This document shows, piece by piece, positions 8,951 to 17,223 of a stretch of 64,000 bases of DNA. Both the position numbers and the translations under genes were made by a program. Origin of the DNA: Arenibacter certesii DSM 19833 (GTDB lineage Bacteria; Bacteroidota; Bacteroidia; Flavobacteriales; Flavobacteriaceae); assembly GCF_000429545.1 (NCBI RefSeq), contig NZ_AUCB01000012.1:1-64000 (forward strand), in the 5' to 3' direction. Numbering within the stretch: position 1 is the first letter of the stretch; every line of letters begins with the position of its first letter. Under the pieces are notes generated by a model, which worked only from the letters and a program-made list of their open reading frames with translations, was not told the DNA's origin and searched no databases.

Positions 8951-9757
8951 ATGGAGATTTCACAACTTATAGGATATGCTTTAGCGGTTTTGGTAGGCAC
9001 CTCATTAGGACTTATAGGAAGCGGAGGATCTATTCTTACAGTTCCTATTTTGGTTTATATTATGGCCGTTGAACCCGTATTAGCAACGGCCTACTCCCTT
9101 TTCGTGGTAGGTACCACCTCACTTATTGGCGGCATACAAAATGCTATTCAAAAGAAGGTAGATTATATGACAGTGCTTATTTTCGGTATTCCTTCCATTA
9201 TTTCCGTATATCTTACCAGAGCTTTTTTAGTTCCTATCATTCCGGATGTCTTATTTTCTATTGGAGGATTCCATTTCACCAAATCTATTGCTTTAATGGT
9301 ACTCTTTGCCATTGTAATGATATTAGCCTCTATCTCCATGATCCGACCCTGCCCGAAGTGTAATAATACGGATTCAGAAAAAATCGTTTATAATTACCCC
9401 ATAATCTTGTTGGAAGGAACGGTGATAGGAGTTCTTACCGGATTGGTTGGTGCTGGCGGTGGCTTTTTAATTATCCCCGCATTAGTACTATTGGCGAAGA
9501 TGCCCATGAAATTAGCGGTAGGTACTTCCCTCCTTATTATAGCAGCAAAGTCACTTTTAGGCTTTATAGGAGACCTACAGGGAGATGAAGTGATTGACTG
9601 GCTAATGCTATCTACCTTTACCAGCCTATCCGTAGTTGGTATATTTATAGGTATTTTTCTATCCAAGAAGATAGAAGGAAGTAGACTTAAAATGGGATTT
9701 GGCTGGTTTGTATTGTTGATGGGTATCTATGTCCTGATCAAAGAATTGTTCTTTTAA
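8951..9757 (+). CDS. TauE/SafE family sulfite/sulfonate exporter-type permease
   Basis: A 268-residue membrane protein made of two related halves, each opening with a glycine-rich entry motif (GSGGSILTVPILVY at about 24-37 and GAGGGFLIIPALVLL at about 172-186). The family moves sulfite, sulfoacetate or related anions outward. The linker between the halves carries CPKC (near residues 136-139), a Cys pair placed where it could bind metal or respond to thiols. Export of sulfite made by the downstream persulfide dioxygenase is the likely role here. The start at 8951 fits the promoter; an upstream ATG at 8887 lies in the operator in another frame. Confidence 0.85.
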   Translation: MEISQLIGYALAVLVGTSLGLIGSGGSILTVPILVYIMAVEPVLATAYSLFVVGTTSLIGGIQNAIQKKVDYMTVLIFGIPSIISVYLTRAFLVPIIPDVLFSIGGFHFTKSIALMVLFAIVMILASISMIRPCPKCNNTDSEKIVYNYPIILLEGTVIGVLTGLVGAGGGFLIIPALVLLAKMPMKLAVGTSLLIIAAKSLLGFIGDLQGDEVIDWLMLSTFTSLSVVGIFIGIFLSKKIEGSRLKMGFGWFVLLMGIYVLIKELFF

Positions 9758-9810
9758 TGAAAGGATTGAAGCTAATTAACATCTAAAATCCGTTCAATAA
9801 GAACTACTAT

Positions 9811-9824
9811 GTAACGTAAGTTAC
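9811..9824 (+). promoter_or_regulatory. Operator-like dyad GTAAC-N4-GTTAC, site 3
   Basis: A perfect inverted repeat GTAAC-GTAA-GTTAC. The centre (9817.5) is 29.5 bases before the -7 box at 9847. The spacer sequence differs from sites 1 and 2 while the half-sites are kept, as expected for a protein-binding site. Confidence 0.65.
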
Positions 9825-9846
9825 TTTAAAAGTTAAAATGGGGTTG

Positions 9847-9854
9847 TATTTTTA
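9847..9854 (+). promoter_or_regulatory. -7 box of the persulfide dioxygenase operon
   Basis: TATTTTTA, one mismatch from TAnnTTTG. It predicts a start near 9859 and a leader of about 125 bases. Confidence 0.45.
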
Positions 9855-9884
9855 CGGTATTGAGAATTAAAAGAGGTAACAATA

Positions 9885-9952
9885 TTGCCCTGGCAAAAGA
9901 ATCCTCCATGTGTAGGGCAAGGGTATGTCTGATTTAAAGACAACCACGGAGG
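9885..9952 (+). promoter_or_regulatory. Leader with two competing helices and a tiny Cys-containing ORF
   Basis: Helix A pairs TTGCCCT (9885-9891) with AGGGCAA (9914-9920). Helix B pairs CCTCCATG (9903-9910) with CACGGAGG (9945-9952), with one mismatch. The left arm of B lies in the loop of A, so the two compete. An ATG at 9908 opens a nine-codon frame, MCRARVCLI, ending at 9937, which overlaps one arm of each helix. This could be an attenuation leader sensing cysteine, but short frames and helices of this size also occur by chance. Confidence 0.25.
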
Positions 9953-9984
9953 TTAGAAGATACTAATTATTAAAAAATTAAAAT

Positions 9985-11376
9985 ATGTTTTTTCAACACG
10001 TATATGACAAAAGTCTAGCGCAAGCGAGCTATTTTATTGGATGTCAAGCAAAAAATGAAGCCATTGTTATAGATGCACAAAGGGATATTGATGTCTATTT
10101 AGAAATTGCCGAAAAGAACAATATGAAAATCACCCACATTGCAGAAACCCATATCCATGCAGATTTCCTAAGTGGATCTAGGGAATTAGCGGCCGTAACT
10201 GGAGCCAACCTATACCTTTCTGATGAAGGTGGTGAGGATTGGCAATACCAGTTCCCCCATGAAGGATTAAAACATGGCGACAAAATTACTGTGGGCAATC
10301 TAAGTTTAGAGGTTTTACATACTCCAGGACATACACCAGAAAGTATCAGTTTTCTACTTACAGACCACCCTGCAACAGATGAACCTGTAATGGTTTTCAC
10401 GGGCGACTTTGTTTTTGTAGGGGATGTTGGTCGACCCGATTTGCTGGAAAAAGCAGCCGGACTAAAGGGTACGCAAGAGAAGGGCGCTAAGCAAATGTAT
10501 GAGTCTATACAGCGATTTGCAGAACTCCCTGCTCACATCCAGGTTTGGCCTGGTCATGGTGCCGGGTCAGCTTGTGGAAAGGCCTTAGGAGCCGTACCAA
10601 GTTCTACCGTAGGATACGAGAAAATCCGAAATTGGGCCTTCCAATATGAGGGTGACGAAAAGGGTTTTACAGATTATCTATTGGAAGGACAACCAGAGCC
10701 ACCAAAGTATTTTGCCATGATGAAGCATCTGAACAAAGTGAATCGTCCTTTGTTGGTAGAAGTTCCGAAGCATCCTAAATTGGATAAAGAGGCGTTTTTA
10801 ACCGCCTATGAAAATGGACTTAAAATAATAGATGCACGAGACAAAATGGAGTTCGCTAAAGGGTTTATTCCAAAGAGTATCAACATACAAGGGAACAATT
10901 CATTCTCTACTTGGGCTGGGTGGTTATTAAATTACCAAGAACAGTTTGTATTGATCGCAGACGACCACCAAATGGAAGATCTTACCAGAAAACTAATGCG
11001 TATTGGCTTAGATAATATCTACGGCTACATTTCAGAAGTAGACAATTTAGGCCTAGAACTCCAAATAGCAGATGTGATCGATATAGAATCCTTTAAATCT
11101 TACCTAGGGAAAGAGGATGTACAGATTGTAGACGTGCGCGGTGAAAGTGAATACGAAACCGCACACATAAAAGATGCCGACAATGTTTTTGTGGGAACCT
11201 TAGAAGACAACCTACATAAAATTAGCAAGGATAAACAAATCATAATTCACTGCCAAAGTGGGGATCGTTCTACCATAGCCTATTCTTTATTGCGAAAGAA
11301 TGGTTTTAATAAAGTGAAAAACTATTCTGGGGGAATGAAAGAATGGTTGGAGAAAGATAACAAAGTAGTCCAATAA
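9985..11376 (+). CDS. Persulfide dioxygenase-rhodanese fusion (CstB-like)
   Basis: Three domains in 463 residues. Residues 1 to about 240 are an ETHE1-type metallo-beta-lactamase persulfide dioxygenase with predicted iron ligands His56, His116 and Asp141 (THIHADF, HTPGHT, FTGDF) and the WPGHGAGSACGK motif. A middle rhodanese fold (about 265-350) has no catalytic Cys. A C-terminal rhodanese has the active loop CQSGDR with Cys423. The order dioxygenase / pseudorhodanese / rhodanese and the length match staphylococcal CstB. That enzyme oxidises low-molecular-weight persulfides to sulfite and makes thiosulfate. It is cytoplasmic, with no signal peptide. The product sulfite and thiosulfate would feed the exporter, transporter and DoxD genes nearby. 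Confidence 0.92.
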   Translation: MFFQHVYDKSLAQASYFIGCQAKNEAIVIDAQRDIDVYLEIAEKNNMKITHIAETHIHADFLSGSRELAAVTGANLYLSDEGGEDWQYQFPHEGLKHGDKITVGNLSLEVLHTPGHTPESISFLLTDHPATDEPVMVFTGDFVFVGDVGRPDLLEKAAGLKGTQEKGAKQMYESIQRFAELPAHIQVWPGHGAGSACGKALGAVPSSTVGYEKIRNWAFQYEGDEKGFTDYLLEGQPEPPKYFAMMKHLNKVNRPLLVEVPKHPKLDKEAFLTAYENGLKIIDARDKMEFAKGFIPKSINIQGNNSFSTWAGWLLNYQEQFVLIADDHQMEDLTRKLMRIGLDNIYGYISEVDNLGLELQIADVIDIESFKSYLGKEDVQIVDVRGESEYETAHIKDADNVFVGTLEDNLHKISKDKQIIIHCQSGDRSTIAYSLLRKNGFNKVKNYSGGMKEWLEKDNKVVQ

Positions 11377-11400
11377 ATTCAGGTTTAAGGAAAACAAGAA

Positions 11401-11646
11401 ATGATAGACAATATTCAAAATAATTGGAGCCTATTTCGCTTCATTAGACTGGCAATTGGCCTTTACCTTTTAATAGACGGAGTAAGAACAGAAATGTGGA
11501 TATTAATTGCCATAGGAATTGCGTTTACTGCAATGCCATTACTGAACATTGGCTGCTGTGCTAGGGGAAACTGTGCAGTTTCGCCTACAAATGAAAATAG
11601 TTCTTATGCAGAAGAGGGTACTTATGAAGAGGTAAACTCTAAGTAA
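11401..11646 (+). CDS. DUF2892 (YgaP transmembrane-like) small membrane protein
   Basis: Eighty-one residues. FIRLAIGLYLLIDGV and MWILIAIGIAFTAMPLLNIGCC form two hydrophobic helices, the DUF2892 unit that is fused to rhodanese in E. coli YgaP. The second helix ends in GCCARGNC, a Cys cluster at the membrane face, then an acidic tail. It starts 24 bases after the persulfide dioxygenase gene and is surely co-transcribed, which supports a role in handling sulfane sulfur at the membrane. Confidence 0.85.
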   Translation: MIDNIQNNWSLFRFIRLAIGLYLLIDGVRTEMWILIAIGIAFTAMPLLNIGCCARGNCAVSPTNENSSYAEEGTYEEVNSK

Positions 11647-11740
11647 TTATGATTCTTAATATGGTTTCTTAATACTAATATAGGACAATAAAACCGTATC
11701 GATCCTTAGCATCTGGGCAAATGCTTATGAATTTAAAAAT

Positions 11741-11778
11741 GACCTTCCTATTCGATGCTGTAGTAGGAAGGTCTTTTA
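11741..11778. terminator. Terminator, usable in both directions
   Basis: GACCTTCCTA at 11741-11750 pairs with TAGGAAGGTC at 11764-11773. A T run follows on the plus strand and another on the minus strand (the A-rich stretch before the stem). It ends the persulfide operon and probably also the beta-lactamase-like gene from the other side. Confidence 0.8.
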
Positions 11779-11869
11779 TTAATATTCAAAAATACATGCA
11801 GACAACCAATTAGGTTGAAGAGTAATTTTCAGTCCCAATGATCAAATGGAATTTTGTCACATCAGCAAT

Positions 11870-13183
11870 CTATTCTTTGGCAAGTACAAAAACGCCCCCT
11901 CCTTGTTTAAGGGTCATTTGATTGTTTTTAGTATCAAATTCCATAACAACCCCAGCTTGGTCAAATTTAAACTTATCCTTCTCCGTAGCATCTAAACTAA
12001 ACGAAGGCTGACCTGTTGCTTGTGCCACTAGAATAGCACCCGATTTAGTAATGGTTATTTTTAAGGGAAAACTAGGACTGGAATATATCCCTAAATACAC
12101 CTCTAAATCATCTGAGCTAACTTTATATGTTTCAAAGGATGGCACAGTAAAATCCCTATTAAAAAGAGCGCTTAATAAGGCTATGGCTATATCATTATTA
12201 TTAAAATTAGTCCCGTTGGAGGTTAGTGCAAAAGCACTTTTTTCTTCTGGAAAATACCCGAACATAGAACTGAACCCATCTATTCCCCCGGTATGCCCGA
12301 AACTATATTTTTCATAGAACGGCATTTTAAAAAGCCCCATACCATAGTTGTCCTTTAATGTTTGCATTTGGGTCACACGCTCCTCAGAAACAATTTTGTG
12401 ATTAAAAAGTGCTTCTGCAAAAAGCAAAATATCGGATGGATCAGATATTATTCCTCCTGCTCCTAAAGGTATGGACATGTCCGTTTCCGTTTGTATTTCC
12501 CAGTCCCCCTTATATGAATTAGCTTCATTTTTTTCAATATCGATTTTACCACCGAAATAGGTGTTTTTCAATCCAATTGGATGAACAATCTTTTCTCTTA
12601 AAATCTCAGCGAACGACTTATTATATAGTTTTTCAAGAATAAAGGAAAGAAGAACATAATTAGAGTTACTATACTCGGATTTAGTATTAGGCTCAAAAGC
12701 GCTTTCGTACTCTGAAATAATGGACAACAATTCCTCCTCACTTTTATGCTCGGTATTATACGACAAATACACTTCATCATTGGTAAAGTTATAGATGCCA
12801 CTTCTGTGGTTTAATAAATCAGCAATGGTGATTTCACTGCTGTTCCTTACCGATGGAAAATAGTTCTCTATGGTTTGCTCCAATTTTATTCTACCTTCTT
12901 CAATTGCTTTAAAAACTAGTGTAGCAGTAAACGTTTTGGAAATAGAGCCAATCCTATATTTTGTATTATCATCTGGCTTTTTCTTTGTTTCTATATCGGA
13001 AAAACCAATTTGGTTGGCATAAACGATTTCCCCATCTTTCATTAAAGCAACGCTCCCCATAAACTTATTGTTTACCTCCAAAACGTTGAAATAGGTATCT
13101 AATTTTACTTTATCGATAGTTTGGGATATACCTACCTGAACGGTCAGTATAGCAAGGAATAATAAGACTTTTTTTTTCATCAT
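11870..13183 (-). CDS. Serine beta-lactamase-fold hydrolase (class C / S12 type)
   Basis: An exported 437-residue penicillin-binding-protein-like esterase or peptidase. It has a signal peptide of about 20 residues. Catalytic motifs are SISK (80-83), YSN (171-173) and HTGG (297-300). A C-terminal segment from about 355 looks like the small beta-barrel found after S12 domains. Such proteins in flavobacteria are usually D-aminopeptidase- or esterase-like and of unknown substrate; beta-lactam resistance should not be assumed. Confidence 0.85.
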   Translation of the reverse strand: MMKKKVLLFLAILTVQVGISQTIDKVKLDTYFNVLEVNNKFMGSVALMKDGEIVYANQIGFSDIETKKKPDDNTKYRIGSISKTFTATLVFKAIEEGRIKLEQTIENYFPSVRNSSEITIADLLNHRSGIYNFTNDEVYLSYNTEHKSEEELLSIISEYESAFEPNTKSEYSNSNYVLLSFILEKLYNKSFAEILREKIVHPIGLKNTYFGGKIDIEKNEANSYKGDWEIQTETDMSIPLGAGGIISDPSDILLFAEALFNHKIVSEERVTQMQTLKDNYGMGLFKMPFYEKYSFGHTGGIDGFSSMFGYFPEEKSAFALTSNGTNFNNNDIAIALLSALFNRDFTVPSFETYKVSSDDLEVYLGIYSSPSFPLKITITKSGAILVAQATGQPSFSLDATEKDKFKFDQAGVVMEFDTKNNQMTLKQGGGVFVLAKE

Positions 13184-13223
13184 TAGACTGGTTTTTTATA
13201 ACTAACTACAGTTTCCGAAACTG

Positions 13224-13280
13224 CTTAGCCCTCGTCAGCATGGCAGTGGCGATTTGGCAGGCGTTCTAGGCAGGGTTTCC
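13224..13280. other. Short GC-rich patch in an AT-rich spacer
   Basis: By my count 34 of 57 bases are G or C, against roughly 35-38 percent around it. It contains repeated GGCAG/GGCAGG words. On the minus strand the CATGCTGACGAGG part resembles dispersed palindromic repeats seen in some flavobacterial genomes. No open frame or clear hairpin was found. It may be a decayed repeat or a foreign insertion. Confidence 0.35.
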
Positions 13281-13406
13281 TAATAGAGAGTGTCACCCAA
13301 ATAAATATACGGAAATTAAGCAGTTATTCTGAGACTTCAAGGGATTATTCTCGCTCTTAAATCCGACTTCTATTTATTACCCAAAGGTATTTTTGCCATT
13401 CTACTC

Positions 13407-15614
13407 TTAATCCACCAGTATTAAATCGACAGCCTTATCAATCAGCTCATCCTTACCGTCTCTTATTCCTTGTATAGTAGGTTTCACTTCAATATCGGGT
13501 ATAATCCCCACCCTTTGGGTTTCTTCCCCGTTGGGATAATAAACACCAATACCAGAGATCATTGTTCTTAATCCGCCAGGTAGATGAATGGCAGAAACAT
13601 TTCCATCTGCTCCTGCAGTAGCACTACCAATAATAGTAGTATTATCGCCCGCTCTAAATGCCATTGCGGTATATTCTGCCTGACTTTGAGATAGCTCATT
13701 CACCAGTACAATAAGCTTGCCTTTATAAGTATCTCCCTCACCAGGAATGGATAATTCTTTGGCAAAAGTGAATTCTCCTGGATGATCTACATTGCCATTG
13801 GTGAATTTTACAAAAGGCGTGGGCTTGGATACAAAATATGATCCAAGACTAAAGGGAACAAAAGTGGATGGATAATTCCGTATGTCCATTATTATACCTC
13901 TAGTATCCTTAAACTCCTCTTTGATTTTTGGAATATCTTCCTCTTTGATGGAAGCAAGCGTAACATAACCAATATTATTATCTAACATCCTGTAAGACTT
14001 GTCATTGCTTTTTCTATACCATCGATAGATATCTAAGTTGCTCGCGGCATATAATTGAAGTGTCATTGTCTGCTTGTTGGAATCTTCTGAAAGATGTTCA
14101 ATTTCCATTTTGGTGGAATTTGACCGCAGCAGGTCAGCGGAAATATCCCTAAGCCTTGATGGCGAGTTGGACGCAGGATAATATTTGGATACTTTTTCTA
14201 CAATCTCCTCAACAGGCACCCCATTAATCTTCGTAATTACATCGCCAATTTCCAAACCCACTTTGGGTTTAAGTTCCGGATTGTAATAATCTGTGACGAC
14301 TAGTTTGTCTTCTATGAATCTTACATGTACTGGTGCATGCATCACCCCTTTCCAATCGTCAATCCTATCTGCTCCTGCCCAAATATTAGCATGTGTATCC
14401 TTGATATCGCCAATGATTTGTATTGCAGCAAATTCGTACTCCAATTCGTTTTTAGCATCCAAAAAAACAGGGATATATTCTTTTAGAACCAAGTTCCAAT
14501 CCTTATCCATTAAATGGGTGTATGGAAAAAAGTAATTTATCATATTCCAATATCGGAACAAGGATAAAAGACGGAATCCATCATCTGGATATGACATATT
14601 GGTATATGGATTTTCGTTTTTAAATTCTGGATTCCTAACGTTAGATACCATCCCTATATACTGATGCTTGCCTTGGGAACGATTGTTATAAATATGTAAA
14701 AGCTTCTCCTTCAAAATTATACCCTGACTATTAATCCATTCTAATTTAGGCTTAAGAAAGGCTTTTTCATCTACTGGCTTACATGCTGCACAGTCTTTCA
14801 TATCCCCTAGTTTATCTATCCACTCCACCATAAGCTGGTCTCTTTTCCCAGTATCCTTCACGTTGAGATAAGACGGTAAAAACCGGAACAACTCATAATC
14901 CCAATTAACTTCTCCCTTGGCTATATTAGGATGATGATATTTAAGGAATCCCCAAACGCGCCCCAACAATTCTAAGTCGTCCACATTTCTCAAAGACAAT
15001 CCAGGAATTTCTATGCCTGAACCGTTGTCAAACTCCTTATCAAGCAAGGCGTTGGGCAGCACTCGCTCTACTTCCTTTAGTGCTTGCACATCCTCTCTAT
15101 CTATGGTCAGGACAAAGTCATCAAACCAAGCCTCGCCCTTCCCTACAAGGATCCCCGCAATAAAAATGTTCTCGGCACCTTCCGGATAATTAAGGGTAAT
15201 GGTGTATTTTTCCCAATCTTTTGTTCCTGTAATATTTCGGTTTTCCATATTGTCAAAGGCCAGTGAACTGTCATAACCATCAATACGCATTAACAAGCCT
15301 GCAAAACCATCTTCTACATTCTTAATTTTCATATAACCTTCCAACATAATCGTTGTCCCTTCATAATTGGCAGGAATTTTATACGCAATGCTACCAAAAG
15401 AGCTACCGGCTTCGTCCGCAGTAATCTTTCCAGAACTTTTACCCGAATGGGCCAAAGTATCTACACTAAGATTATAATACCCCCATTTGAACCACCCCTC
15501 GGAAAGCGTGCTATTTTCTTTCTGATTTTCAAATCCAAGATTAAATTTCTCTTCGATTTGAGCACGGCCGCCAACTGATGCCAATAGCAGTAGACTTATA
15601 AGCAGTTGTTTCAT
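13407..15614 (-). CDS. S41 family C-terminal processing peptidase, exported
   Basis: A 735-residue secreted or periplasmic serine protease. It begins with a signal peptide (about 1-19). A beta-sandwich, carbohydrate-binding-like domain follows (about 20-180, with NLGFE and WFDDFVL). A helical region comes next, with a CAACKP segment. A PDZ-type stretch follows (GLEIGDVITKINGVPVEEIV), then the S41 catalytic core with the nucleophile region LSQSQAEYTA near residue 640 and GADGNVSAIHLPGG. The C-terminus GIIPDIEVKPT is characteristic of the family in Bacteroidota. It stands alone; the substrate is unknown. Confidence 0.85.
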   Translation of the reverse strand: MKQLLISLLLLASVGGRAQIEEKFNLGFENQKENSTLSEGWFKWGYYNLSVDTLAHSGKSSGKITADEAGSSFGSIAYKIPANYEGTTIMLEGYMKIKNVEDGFAGLLMRIDGYDSSLAFDNMENRNITGTKDWEKYTITLNYPEGAENIFIAGILVGKGEAWFDDFVLTIDREDVQALKEVERVLPNALLDKEFDNGSGIEIPGLSLRNVDDLELLGRVWGFLKYHHPNIAKGEVNWDYELFRFLPSYLNVKDTGKRDQLMVEWIDKLGDMKDCAACKPVDEKAFLKPKLEWINSQGIILKEKLLHIYNNRSQGKHQYIGMVSNVRNPEFKNENPYTNMSYPDDGFRLLSLFRYWNMINYFFPYTHLMDKDWNLVLKEYIPVFLDAKNELEYEFAAIQIIGDIKDTHANIWAGADRIDDWKGVMHAPVHVRFIEDKLVVTDYYNPELKPKVGLEIGDVITKINGVPVEEIVEKVSKYYPASNSPSRLRDISADLLRSNSTKMEIEHLSEDSNKQTMTLQLYAASNLDIYRWYRKSNDKSYRMLDNNIGYVTLASIKEEDIPKIKEEFKDTRGIIMDIRNYPSTFVPFSLGSYFVSKPTPFVKFTNGNVDHPGEFTFAKELSIPGEGDTYKGKLIVLVNELSQSQAEYTAMAFRAGDNTTIIGSATAGADGNVSAIHLPGGLRTMISGIGVYYPNGEETQRVGIIPDIEVKPTIQGIRDGKDELIDKAVDLILVD

Positions 15615-15979
15615 CCCCCAGTTTTTATAAAATAAATAATAGGCGTACGTATTTTCATCGTTATCGTATAATGAAATTTATAGGATACGACCCATCATTT
15701 TTAAAAATAGGAAAAATAATTCTTACTATTACTTTAAATATTTTTCCTGCAATTACCTTCTTGATATTATATTAATGGTGTATTCCCTACCAAGCTAGTA
15801 CACAGCACCGATGTTCTAGCAATTCTCCTATTATCGTTACATTTAAATATAAAGGATTACAACAATGATTATATGGTTCATTTCACAAAATAGTCTCAAA
15901 CCCCCTCAACCTGAAAGCAACCTTTTCACTCTACCTACATCTTCTATAATATCTAATAAACCCATACCAATAAGCTATA
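15615..15979. other. Intergenic region, no gene seen
   Basis: A 365-base AT-rich divergent spacer between the S41 peptidase and a lipoprotein gene. Promoters for both should lie here. I see no clear dyad, RNA gene or frame worth naming. Confidence 0.5.
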
Positions 15980-16501
15980 ATGAAAATCATATTTTATTCC
16001 ATCGTATTCGTAATTCTAGGAAGTATCATAACCTCTTGTGATAAGGATGATATTAACCATCAAAACGACTTCGAAAAAAGCGTCAATGCGTGGTTAGATT
16101 TTAAAGAGAAATCCAATAATTCCTATGAGTATGTTGTCCAAGGCACTTCATGGACCGGTTTAAGATGGGAAACAACGATTCAGGTTGCAGAAGGCACCAC
16201 CATACAAAGACATTTTAAGTATACGTCTACCGAAGGCCTAACAGCCGATATTCCAGAGGAAGAATTGGAGTGGACAGAAAATGGAAGTGGTATAAATAGT
16301 AGAACCAATACAATCGCAGCCCAAGCTTTAACACTGGATGAAATATATGAGAAGGCCAAAAAGGAATGGTTAATTGACAGAAAAAATACTAAAACCTTCT
16401 TTGAAGCTGAAAACGACGGTCTTATCTCTTCATGCGGGTATGTAGAGAATGGCTGTATGGACGACTGTTTTGTTGGTATTTCCCTGAAGAATATCAGATA
16501 G
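15980..16501 (+). CDS. Uncharacterised lipoprotein with C-terminal Cys cluster
   Basis: Not confidently assigned. The first 20 residues form an SPII signal with lipobox ITSC. The mature part is 154 residues, acidic, with WLDFKEKSNNSYEYVV near its start, loosely like DUF6174-type lipoproteins. It ends in CGYVENGCMDDC, three Cys within 12 residues that could form disulfides in the periplasm or on the surface. It is a single gene. Confidence 0.6.
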   Translation: MKIIFYSIVFVILGSIITSCDKDDINHQNDFEKSVNAWLDFKEKSNNSYEYVVQGTSWTGLRWETTIQVAEGTTIQRHFKYTSTEGLTADIPEEELEWTENGSGINSRTNTIAAQALTLDEIYEKAKKEWLIDRKNTKTFFEAENDGLISSCGYVENGCMDDCFVGISLKNIR

Positions 16502-16652
16502 TTATGACATATTGAAAACTTTACTTCAAAATTATTGATCAAGTAAATTCTAAAAAGGGATTATGTTAGATGAAAAAGCTGTCTTTCTATTAGAAAATTA
16601 GCAAACTATTTTTCAAAAGATTAAACCTATTTAATGAGGTGGAATACAAAGA

Positions 16653-16666
16653 GTAATAACTATTAA
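16653..16666 (+). promoter_or_regulatory. Weak match to the GTAAC-N4-GTTAC dyad
   Basis: GTAAT-AACT-ATTAA matches seven of ten half-site positions of the sulfur-gene dyad. It lies over 100 bases upstream of the -7 box at 16772, too far for the same arrangement, so it may be chance. Confidence 0.2.
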
Positions 16667-16771
16667 CTTAGAATCTCCTTTCATAGTTAATAGCCACTGG
16701 TCTTTTAACAAATCTTTAGCTCAAATACCATACCAACCCTACTTATCTAGGCGTTATAATATGAAGATTTA

Positions 16772-16779
16772 TGTACCTT
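16772..16779 (+). promoter_or_regulatory. -7 box deciding the start of the small gene before DoxD
   Basis: TACCTTTG is a perfect TAnnTTTG. It lies downstream of the first in-frame ATG (16761), so the transcript would begin near 16784 and the ATG at 16794 becomes the likely start with a very short leader. Confidence 0.5.
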
Positions 16780-16793
16780 TGCAGGTCACATCT

Positions 16794-17168
16794 ATGAACG
16801 GCGCATACTTACATATTAAAAACTTACAGCGAGCACTATTTTTGCTGGCTATTGCGATAGCATTAACCCCCTGTTCTATAAAGGAAACTGTTTTCAGTTC
16901 TTTTGATATTGCCTTTGAACGCCCTTTAAATAAAACTAGGACGTTGCAAAGCGCCAACACGGAATGCGAACTTCAAGTGCTTTCACATTCCTATATTAAA
17001 GATAACACCCAATCAGCGGCCAATCAAGTTCCAAATGCCGCAAATACTGCTTCAATTATTTTAGCAGGCTGCAAGAAAGTAGCCCTTAAGCAATATGCTA
17101 AAAAAAGTACGGGCAATAGCCCTCCTATGTATATATTATATAAGCGACTTAAATTTGATATAGCCTAG
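16794..17168 (+). CDS. Small secreted protein in the DoxD operon, unknown function
   Basis: A 124-residue protein. It has an N-terminal hydrophobic signal (ALFLLAIAIALTP), a possible cleavage or lipobox-like point at TPCS, and a basic, low-complexity C-terminal part. I recall similar small proteins next to DoxX/DoxD genes in flavobacteria, but no function. The start at 16794 is chosen because a promoter box overlaps the longer reading. DoxD follows 55 bases downstream without a terminator, which suggests co-expression. Confidence 0.55.
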   Translation: MNGAYLHIKNLQRALFLLAIAIALTPCSIKETVFSSFDIAFERPLNKTRTLQSANTECELQVLSHSYIKDNTQSAANQVPNAANTASIILAGCKKVALKQYAKKSTGNSPPMYILYKRLKFDIA

Positions 17169-17223
17169 AGACTTCTTTTGCTATTCAATTTTTAACACAA
17201 TCGTTTATATAATATTTTTTTTA

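Noticed and set aside
8887-9072. 61-codon plus-strand frame overlapping the TauE/SafE start
   Set aside because: It starts inside the operator, overlaps the real gene in another frame and has no recognisable motif.
11870-13183. Antibiotic-resistance beta-lactamase
   Set aside because: The SxxK, YSN and HTGG motifs fit the wider S12 peptidase/esterase family and the neighbours give no resistance context.
16180-16542. 120-codon minus-strand frame opposite the Cys-cluster lipoprotein
   Set aside because: It is a frame shadow of a gene with a clear signal peptide on the other strand.
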